From positions 27,868,875 through 27,932,874 of the forward strand of contig NC_089495.1 of NCBI RefSeq assembly GCF_036850765.1: DNA of 64,000 nt, read 5' to 3'. This document shows positions 56,570 to 64,000 of the stretch, piece by piece. Position 1 is the stretch's first letter. Each line of letters starts with the position of its first letter. The stretch comes from Saccopteryx bilineata (taxonomy: Eukaryota > Chordata > Mammalia > Chiroptera > Emballonuridae). The notes under the pieces are model-generated. The model searched no databases, was not told the DNA's origin, and worked only from the letters and a program-made list of their open reading frames with translations. A program made the position numbers and the translations under genes.

Positions 56570-56735
56570 TATTAACAGCTATATATGTAGTCTACATTCA
56601 TTTTATAATTATCCCATTTTGTCCTCATTGTACAGATGAGGAAAAGTCAAATGCTTTGTTTAGTTGACTTAATCAAGGTTACCCAAGTGTGGGTGGGCGA
56701 TAAAGATAGAGCTTGATGTAGAATCTAAGAAGGGC
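56570..56735 (-). mobile_element. MIR SINE remnant, antisense
   Basis: cattttataattatcccatt, tgtacagatgaggaaaagtc, gacttaatcaaggttaccca match the complement of MIR. Confidence 0.6.
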
Positions 56736-57129
56736 TTACACAGTTTCTTTCATAGTGGATTAAAAAAAAATAAGAATGACATTAAAAGGAGAATGCAAAG
56801 TTGGAGCTTGACAACTGAACAAACACAGTAGTTTAGGAACATATAAACATTTCTTATCCAACAGTCATTTAAAAAGATGTTAAGAGCACAAGGTCATCTT
56901 TAACTGAAAGCAAAACAATAACAGAAGTCATGTAGAAGAAAGGGACAGTACCGTCAGAGCCTGTATGCTGATTAACACTTATTTGCCTCTTCCAAAGAGT
57001 AGAGCAATGAGAAGATTAGAGTGAATAAAAATGTACCTCACTCACAATCAAATGAAATGTTATGGGCCTAGAGCCAAAAATGATGTTCAATGATTGAATT
57101 TTTTTCAGATGCCTAAAATTAACTTGCTC

Positions 57130-57240
57130 AATTTTATATTTCCCTATATCCTTCCTCATCTACAAAATGAGGGCTTTTTGACCAAATAATCTCTATGTTC
57201 CTTTCTAGTGCTTAACTTTCATGACTCTGTGCAATTTGTT
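57130..57240 (+). mobile_element. MIR SINE remnant, partial
   Basis: ccttcctcatctacaaaatg and agtgcttaactttcatgact match the 3' half of a MIR in sense orientation. Confidence 0.5.
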
Positions 57241-58162
57241 AGTTAAGATGATGAGGTGAGTGATTTTAACTTTTAGTAGAAAATTTCTATTTTATCAGAA
57301 AGATAAAATAACATGTTTTGTCTTAGTAATTCTCCATACCAAATAGTTTTCTCTTTGTATTTTATGCTTAACACAGTAAAAAAAAGATTTCAAAAAAAAT
57401 CAGTTCAGGCTTGACAGAGGTGGAAGACTCATAAATATAAAAGATATAATATCTACTCTCAGGATTTTAATTCTAGAATGGAAAGATTAAGCATATTTAA
57501 AAATTAAAAACCAATGAGAATTTCTACATAACAAAAATGATCAAAGTTCACAATCTTAAATGGTCTGTTTAATTTGACTATTTTAATGGTCAGTTTGCTA
57601 TAGGATTGGTTGTGTTACAGAATACACTGACAACATCAAATCTATAAATCTAAAATATGTTACAAATGTTTTGAATAGAGGTTTAAAGTCATCTAAAAAG
57701 TTTAATGGCAATATATATGTACTATTATCTAGGTAAAAAAGTCAAAGATAAGTTTATCATTCGAAATACTAAGCCTTGAGTATTTTCAATTCCTGTCAGT
57801 TTGTCAAAATATCTTAATTTTTACAAGATATAATATAACCCTATCAAGTTACGGGAAATTGGGACAGAAATATATGTTTATGAGATTCCCATTACTAAAG
57901 CAAGAGTGAAGTATGTTAATATCACCAGGGTAATTAAGATTTATTAGTAATAAGAAAATAGGTGTTTTTACAATTATGACACTACTGAAAACACTGTTTC
58001 ATAAGATGCTGATTCAACAATACAAAATAAACTTAATGTGACAAGTTTTATAATCTAATGCCACTATATAATTTTGTGTAAATCATATAAGTTCTTTGGA
58101 ACTCAATTTTCTCATCTGTAAAAGACATTTGGACTGAATTAATATTCTCAGACTTTGAAGGC
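57241..58162. other. AT-rich DNA, no gene recognised
   Basis: No exon or clear repeat, apart from a short MIR-like phrase (ctcatctgtaaaagacattt) near 58112. Confidence 0.4.
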
Positions 58163-58468
58163 ACATAATAATAGCAAATATTTATTGGATGGATATTAAT
58201 GATGTGTCAGAAATTGTTCTAAGGGCATTTACATGTATATATTCATTAAATGTTCAAAACAGCCATATGAGATAGTTACTAATATTGTCATATCTGGGTT
58301 TTACAAACTATACAACTGAAGCACAAAGAGTTTCAATAATTTGCTTAAAATTTTTTTTTTTTTTTTAATTTGCTTAAAATTTTATAGCTACTGAATGACA
58401 AAACTAGAATCTGAAGTTAGGCCATCTGGCACCAGAGTCCGCGTTCTTAACCACAATGCGATACTGCT
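58163..58468 (-). mobile_element. MIR SINE, antisense, with a nested poly(T) insertion
   Basis: aaatatttattggatggata, tgttctaagggcatttacat, actatacaactgaagcacaa, actgaatgacaaaactagaa and gagtccgcgttcttaaccac run in order as the complement of MIR; nearly full length. It is interrupted at 58355-58383 by a T tract plus a repeated 17-bp motif. Confidence 0.75.
58338..58383. repeat. Poly(T) insertion flanked by 17-bp direct repeat
   Basis: aatttgcttaaaatttt occurs at 58338-58354 and 58367-58383 with only T residues (58355-58366) between. This looks like L1-driven insertion of a poly(A) tail with no body, in antisense. Confidence 0.75.
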
Positions 58469-58524
58469 TGTTTTTTCAAATATTATTTGCTACTATATGT
58501 TCCCCTCTGTTACTTGATAACACT

Positions 58525-59415
58525 ATCTATGGTGGGCAGAATAATGCCTCCTTTACCTCCATAAAAACTGCCTAAATTCAAAATCCCTGAGACTTACTAA
58601 AAGGACTTTGCAGATATGATTATCCTGGATTATCTGGGAGGGACCAATTTTAATCACAAGTGTCATTATAAGAGGAAGGCAAGATTCAGAGAAGTCAGGG
58701 CCCAGTGATGTGATTACTAGAATGGGGCCACAGCCAAAGACTGCAGGTAGGCAGCCTCTAGAACAGGGGTCCCCAAACTACGGCCCGTGGGCCGCATGCG
58801 GCCCCCTGAGGCCATTTATCCGGCCCCTGCCACACTTTCAGAAGGGGCACTTCTTTCGCTGGTGGTCAGTGAGAGGAGCACAGGATGCGGAAGCAAAGCG
58901 CGGCATCGCTCATGTACAGTACTACTTCCGGTGACGTGGGATGCACACATCACAGCTCCGGAAGCGCGTCATATCTCTTGTTATGGCTAGCAGTGACAAA
59001 TATAAAACCAGACATTGACCATCTCATTAGCCAAAAGCAGGCCCATAGTTCCCATTGAAATACTGGTCAGTCTGTTGATTTAAATTTACTTGTTCTTTAT
59101 TATAAATATTGTATTTGTTCCCGTTTTACTTTTTTACTTTAAAATAAGGTATGTGCAGTGTACATAGGGATTTGTTCATAGTTTTTTTTATAGTCCGGCC
59201 CTCCAACAGTCTGAGGGTCAGTGAACTGGCCCCCTGTGTAAAAAGTTTGGGGACCCCTGCTCTAGAAGCTAGGAAAGGCAGGGAATAGCTTCTCCCCTAG
59301 AGCCTCCAGAAGGAATGCAACACTGTCAGCTTCTTGATTTTAGCTCTGTGAGGCTCATTTCAGACTTCTGACCTATAGAACTGCAAGATAATAGATCTGT
59401 ATTGTTTGAAAACAT
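58525..59415 (+). mobile_element. MaLR-like LTR split by a hAT MITE
   Basis: Left part (58525-58763): ggcagaataatgcctccttt, aaaggactttgcagatatga, ttatcctggattatctggga and cctctagaa. Right part (59260-59415): ctctagaagctaggaaaggc, tcccctagagcctccagaag, ttgattttagctctgtgagg and gaactgcaagataatagatc. Removing the MITE gives continuous LTR text of MLT1 type, an old endogenous retroelement LTR with no coding sequence. Confidence 0.65.
58764..59259. mobile_element. hAT MITE with perfect ends and duplication
   Basis: 496 bp. Terminal inverted repeats are perfect over 16 bp (caggggtccccaaact and its complement). Flanked by a perfect 8-bp duplication ctctagaa (58756-58763, 59260-59267). CpG-rich at the left end (58770-58970). 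No transposase frame. Perfect ends suggest a fairly recent hAT wave; bats are known for unusually recent DNA transposon activity. Confidence 0.92.
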
Positions 59416-59729
59416 TAATATGTGGTAATTTTTATAGAAATGATAAGAAAATAGTATACTACCATGAGGTTCTGTTGATGATCTGCATGTTTCTCAAGTA
59501 TTATGAGTGAAAGAAAGATCATAAGCCCATGGATTTGATTACTTCTAAGATCTGTTTCTCTGCAATCATATATACTGTGTATGTATATATATATATATAT
59601 GATATGCATTTTATAGCTACATGTGGTAAATTCTAGTCTTAACAGTTAGTTTTTAAGATGCTTTAATAATGACTCTGAGTAAAATGAGATAAACAGATTC
59701 CAATTATATGTGTGAGACAATACCAGGAA
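59416..59729. other. No recognised feature
   Basis: AT-rich with a short (TA)n near 59583-59600; no gene seen. Confidence 0.4.
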
Positions 59730-59745
59730 CTTACAGTAAAATTTT

Positions 59746-60099
59746 TTTTTTTAAATATTTATTTATTTTTTACAGAGACAGAGAGTGAGTCAGAGAGAGG
59801 GATAGACAGGGACAGACAGACAGTAACAGAGAGAGATGAGAAGCATCAATCATTAGTTTTTCATTGCGCGGTGCAACACCTTAGTTGTTCATTGATTGCT
59901 TTCTCACATGTGCCTTGACCGCGGGCCTTCAGCAGGCTGAGCAACCCCTTGCTGGAGCCAGCGACCTTGGGTCCAAGCTGGTGAGCCTCGCTCAAACCAG
60001 ATGAGCCCGCACTCAAGCTGGTGACCTCGGGGTCTCGAACCTGGGTCCTTCCGCATCCCAGTCTGACGCTCTATCCACTACGCCACCACCAGGTCAGGC
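59746..60099 (-). mobile_element. tRNA-derived bat SINE, long form, antisense, well preserved
   Basis: The plus strand runs from a T-rich tail, GA-rich tract, agaagcatcaatcattagtt and gttcattgattgctttctca to ctctatccactacgccacca and aggtcaggc. Flanked by a perfect 16-bp duplication cttacagtaaaatttt (59730-59745, 60100-60115). Confidence 0.95.
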
Positions 60100-60115
60100 C
60101 TTACAGTAAAATTTT

Positions 60116-60806
60116 AAAAAATATTTGTTTATTTATTTTTTATTAAGTGAGAGGTAGGGGGACAGAGACAGACCCGAATATGCCCTGACTTGGATCTACC
60201 TGGTGTAGGTAGAGTGCAGAGTGCATTCCTAGCATCTGTGGCTGATGCAATGCTGTGAGAACACTCCAGCACCTGAAACCCTCCTAGGCACACCCAGGAG
60301 GGAGCTCACCTGCTATAAGGAAGTAACTCAGCGCCAACCAAGCAGCTCCCTGACCTTTTCAGCCATTGGCTGTGAAGGACATGCTGTAACACCCTATAGG
60401 CTGAACCTGTGTATATAAGCTAACTTACTTCTTGAACAAATCTGTGTCACTGAACCTGGTCTCTGGAGTCAGGTCTCTGTGTCTCCATCGTCCTCACCCC
60501 TGGTGGGCCTTGTCTAAAACCTGGCAAGCCCCCTACTGGACAATGCTCTGCCCTTCTGAGAAGCTGCTCCATTTCCTGCAACTGAGCTATTTTAGTGCCT
60601 GAGGGGAGGCCATGGAGCCATCCTCAGTGTCCAGGCCAACTTTGCTCAAACCATTCGGATCATGGCTGTGGGAGGGAAAGAGAGATAGAGAGAGAAGGGG
60701 GAAGAGAAGCAAATGGTCACTTTTCCTGTGTTCTCCCTGACTGGGAATTGAACCTGGGGCTTTTATACGCTGGGCTGATGCTCTACCACTGAGCAAACCA
60801 GCAGGG
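60116..60806 (-). mobile_element. Bat SINE, 'GGCCCTGGCCG' form, antisense, split by LTR-like insertion
   Basis: Left part (60116-60203) is the tail side (gtgagaggtagggggacaga, ccctgacttggatctacctgg). Right part (60519-60806) continues acctggcaagccccctactg, ggccaactttgctcaaacca, gggaattgaacctggggctt and ends near accagcaggg. A third copy of ttacagtaaaa (60809-60819) on the right matches the 59730 and 60100 copies, so this SINE entered first. Confidence 0.85.
60204..60518 (+). mobile_element. Solo-LTR-like insertion in a SINE
   Basis: 315 bp flanked by acctgg (60198-60203, 60519-60524), a 6-bp duplication. The left end is TGTAG; the right end CTAAA is one base from the CTACA expected of a TG...CA LTR. 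A TATA-like tatataagc lies at 60413-60421. No coding sequence. The endogenous retrovirus family is unknown to me; the evidence is structural. Confidence 0.6.
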
Positions 60807-60819
60807 TGTTACAGTAAAA

Positions 60820-61160
60820 ATTAAAGTGACACTTTTGGTAATTATTTTTCATGTTTTTTATAGATATAGTCTTCAAAATTATTTAAAACACTAAATTAAC
60901 AAAGGTTTCAACATACAGGAACAGATTAATGAGTTGTTTTTTTTTGTTAACGAGAAAAGAAAGTATTTAGTTTAGTTTATTTTTGAATAAACTTAGTAAA
61001 AGAGTTTAATAAACTGAACTAGGGTCAGATGCTCTTAGATGACAGTCCTAACTCAACACAGAAATATAGTGAAGAAACTGTCTTCTTTTTATTATACTAA
61101 CTTTCTTGCTCCGAGAAGAGTTAGTCACAAGCTCTAATATTCCTGATTCAGTATTTAGAC

Positions 61161-61191
<31 letters not shown>

Positions 61192-62334
61192 CTCTGTCTA
61201 AGAAGATAGAATGCATCCAAAATGGACACACATAGTATCAAAGGTGAGGTGAGGCAGAGGAAGATGAGCTGATTGAGACAGTTCTAATTGATCTTATTCC
61301 TAAGGAAAATCAGTCAGGATATAAAATGAGATGAATTTAGAAAAAAAATATTATGTTTAATTCACAGAAGTAAAAATTTTGGGGCATAACTCTTTATGTA
61401 ATCATTTGATGAGCTTCTCTAACACTTTATAAAATATCAGAAAATTTAGAGCTGTTCAGACATATTTAGCTGACATGACTGATTTTGATATTGTCTTAGA
61501 GTTCTGAGGTTGCCTACAAAGAGATTTTTCTCGTGTACCTTCAGGGCTATCAGAAGCAGGTTGTGAATCAAAACTAATCAGCAAGCACCTTAGGAGGCAC
61601 TCGCTCAGGACTTTGTAACTTACACAATGTTGAAACAACTCAGAGTATCATGACCGGAAGCTAAATCTCGGTGGAGCTTTCTAAAAAAATTTTAACATCT
61701 AAGGACTTCCAGTCCATGTGGAAAGTGGATCCCATTTCCTCCAGAAAGTGTAATAAATGTGTGAGTATTAGAACAGAGCTTCTTGTGTAGCTCAGCTGGT
61801 TCCGCCTGGAACTTATTACTGCACAAATTGAAAATGATTGGATGCCTTTTACAGAAACAGTGTGTTGTCCTGAAGTAGTGTCTTCCATCAGCTGCGTGGG
61901 GTTAGGAAGTTCATTTCCATGGGTTGGCAGTTGTTTCAGAGGCAGGGAATTTATAAAGTGCATGTTGCATAATTACAAAGCAGCAAAAGAGTGGTTCAAA
62001 GAAATCAACTGAATATGAATATGGAGTCTCAAGATCTATTTAAACAAATGAGGCATGAATATGGGAGCAAGGTGAGGAGCAATGGAGCACACAGTATCAT
62101 GGTCCAGCTGTGACCGAGAGGGCTGAAGAAAGCCGTGAAGAGGAGCAACGTAGGGCTCCATCGGGGAGAAAAGGCTCCTGGAGAAGACAGGTCCTGACTG
62201 TCTCATCTGTGGAGCTGATTCAGGACTTTGATGGCCTGAGGACAGAAAGAAGAGCATCCCAGTCAGAGAAGAAGAAACTAACAGACAGATCTTTTACTCA
62301 TTCGAAGACACTGAAGGATGTCTATGTGTCAAAA
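60820..62334. other. Single-copy DNA, no gene recognised
   Basis: Besides a (GT)n at 61163-61190, no repeat or exon seen. Frames of 100 codons or fewer at 61661-62415 on both strands lack domains. Confidence 0.4.
61163..61190. repeat. (GT)n microsatellite
   Basis: About fourteen GT units. Confidence 0.9.
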
Positions 62335-63480
62335 GTCGTCCTAGGTGCTAACAATAATGCAGCAGTGAACAGAGCAATAAAAGAAATCACTTCTCTCATA
62401 GTTTACATTCTGTAAAAACAAGTAAAGGGAATGGTTTGTTAGATGATGACAAGAGATATAAAAAACGAAAGCAGAAGAAGCTGTGATATGAGACTACTGG
62501 AGGGGCGACGTTAAGAAAGGTCATTTGGGTAGGTCTTATTTAGAATGTGACGTTTGAGTAATGTCTGAAGAAGTAAGGGAGCAAATTGTAGGATCTAAAA
62601 ACAGAGTGTTGAGGTGATCATCAGTTGCTGAGGCAAAATCGTGCCTGCTACGTTTAAACAAGAGTGGGCAAGGAAATGTGGCTGAAGCAGGGTGAGCAAA
62701 AGGGAGGACTGTAGGAGATAAGATCAGCTAAGTGACACCAGCCGGGTTCTGTAGGACCACATGGGTCACGCTAAGTATATGGGCTTTTATTGCGAGTGAG
62801 ATAGGGGAGACAATGGAAAGTTAAAATAGAGAAATAATGTGAACTGGTTTATGTCTAACAGGATTACTTGAATGGTGTGCTGAAAATAGACTACAGGGGG
62901 CAAAGGTGGAAAGAAACCTTGGTGGGAAGTTGGTAGCTTTGGTAATCCAGAGGACAGAAAGTGCTGGCTTGGACCGCAGAGGCAGTTGTGAAGCTTGTGA
63001 AAAGTGGCCCTATTTTGTAGTAAGAAGTAACAGATTGTGCTGGTAGGTTGAAAGTGGGGTAAGAAGGAGGAAGGAAATGAGAGAGGGAGAGAAAGAAAGA
63101 CAGGGAGAATATGAATGAGAATACATTTTAAGCAAGTGGAAGGATGGAGCTGCATTAACTGAAATGGGGAAGATTGTAAGTTTGAGGTAAAGATCAAACA
63201 GTCAGTTCAAGGCAAGTTACATCTATGATACCTATTAAACATTCAAGTAGAGATGCAGTTGGGTAAGACTTTAGAGTTGAACAGTCACAGAGGGATATAA
63301 AATCTGGAAGCTGTAAGTGCACATTGTATTTAAATCCTTGAAATTTCATGGGATCATCGGGAACTAAGAATTTAAAAAAAAGAGGTTCAAGGCATGAATT
63401 CTAGGACTCTAATGTTTTGACAGTAGAGAGATGGGCAAGTGGCACAGGAGCCTGAAAGCAAGCAGCTAGATTTATGAAAG
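62335..63480 (-). mobile_element. Long L2 remnant, antisense
   Basis: gtcctaggtgctaacaataa near the left (close to the L2 3' end), then gtaggtcttatttagaatgt, ggttctgtaggaccacatgg, ggcttttattgcgagtgaga, gaatggtgtgctgaaaatag and gaaggatggagctgcattaa to gagttgaacagtcacagagg. Text follows antisense L2 over 1.1 kb in the right order. No frame survives. Confidence 0.7.
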
Positions 63481-63689
63481 AGGAAGCCAAATGAAGAAAC
63501 TATGTCAAGAAGTAAACATTGGTCAATTACGCTCAATGTCACTAAAAGATGAACTAAGACGAAGACTAAGATTTAGCTCTGCAGAGTTGCGGAAAGCCTT
63601 GGTGAATTCTAATAGTATAAATATAGTCATCATTTTTCTGCCGTATCTCCCTATGGGTACAGTATGGTTTCAGTATCAATTATAAAATA

Positions 63690-64000
63690 GTTTTAGGCTT
63701 CTGGTGGTTTAAAAATATGGCTACCCATCTTTTGATACACTCTCCTTCAAAAGAAGGGGCTTAATGCCCTTCCTCTTAACTGGGGGCTGAACTTAATGAC
63801 TTGTTTCTAATGGATGTGACAGAAGTGAGAGTTTGTAGTGTCAATTAGGGCATAAAATACTGTAGCTTCCTCCTGGAATGACTGCAACCTCATGAAATAC
63901 TGTGAGCCAGAACCACACAGTTAAAGCCATTTCCAAATTTATGGCTTACCGCAACAGTGAGATAATAAACGTTTATGATTTTAAGTTTTGGGATAACTTG
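63690..64000 (+). mobile_element. MaLR-like LTR, runs off window
   Basis: cttcctcctggaatgactgc, ccagaaccacacagttaaag and gtgagataataaacgtttat with ttttaagttttgggataact match the 3' half of MLT1-type LTRs. It continues to the window edge. Confidence 0.65.

Noticed and set aside
56246..56575. 109-codon plus-strand frame
   Set aside because: Begins in a MIR remnant and has no recognisable domain.
62787..63197. 136-codon minus-strand frame
   Set aside because: Lies in an old L2; its Phe/Leu/Ser/Pro-rich composition reflects pyrimidine-rich L2 sequence, not a conserved protein.

Overview
This window is mammalian nuclear DNA, almost certainly from a bat. It is AT-rich, dense in interspersed repeats, and has no host protein-coding exon, rRNA or functional tRNA gene that I can support. 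The best clue to lineage is a set of tRNA-derived SINEs in three related forms: about 200 bp, about 350 bp, and about 360 bp with a 'GGCCCTGGCCG-TTGGCTCAG' head. Their heads resemble the Rhin-1 SINEs I know from rhinolophoid (horseshoe and leaf-nosed) bats, not the Ves SINEs of vesper bats. That call rests on recognition by eye, not a search.

The dominant feature is a full-length LINE-1 on the minus strand (about 42301-50158, 7.9 kb), flanked by an 18-bp target-site duplication. It has a GC- and CpG-rich 5' UTR containing about three tandem 240-bp units, an intact 331-residue ORF1, a 326-nt spacer that is open in another frame, and an ORF2 of family-length 1,275 codons interrupted by one in-frame UGA at codon 899. 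The 3' UTR is G-rich and ends in an A-tail. The endonuclease, reverse transcriptase and Cys-rich motifs of ORF2 are all present. It is a young or recently active copy with one visible lesion.

The rest, left to right. 1-9 kb: a Tc1/mariner-type MITE, SINEs, old L1 3' ends, a hAT MITE and a clean L1 insertion with a 17-bp duplication. 9-17 kb: mostly single-copy sequence with a few SINEs, an L2 end and a MIR. 17-20.6 kb: an ancient fragmented L1 on the minus strand, plus microsatellites. 20-28 kb: many SINEs, L2 and MIR. 28.6-31.1 kb: an unusually long antisense L2 remnant broken by an MaLR-like LTR. 31-37 kb: LTR-like remnants, SINEs and single-copy DNA. 37-39.4 kb: two old L1 fragments meeting 5' to 5'. 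39.7-42.2 kb: single-copy DNA with a possible conserved non-coding segment. 50-54 kb: L2, L1 and LTR fragments. 54.4-56 kb: a striking 165-bp inverted duplication. 56-64 kb: MIRs, an LTR split by a perfect hAT MITE, two SINEs sharing one target (one of them carrying a solo-LTR-like insertion), a long antisense L2 and a final MaLR-like LTR.

The sequence elements do not form a host pathway. The only genes acting together are L1 ORF1 and ORF2. L1 machinery is the likely source of the SINE, poly(A) and truncated L1 insertions described. The window is best read as an intergenic or intronic stretch with a layered transposon history. I found no convincing new host system. The observations most worth checking are the tandem L1 5' UTR units, the nearly intact ORF2, the inverted duplication and the nested insertions.
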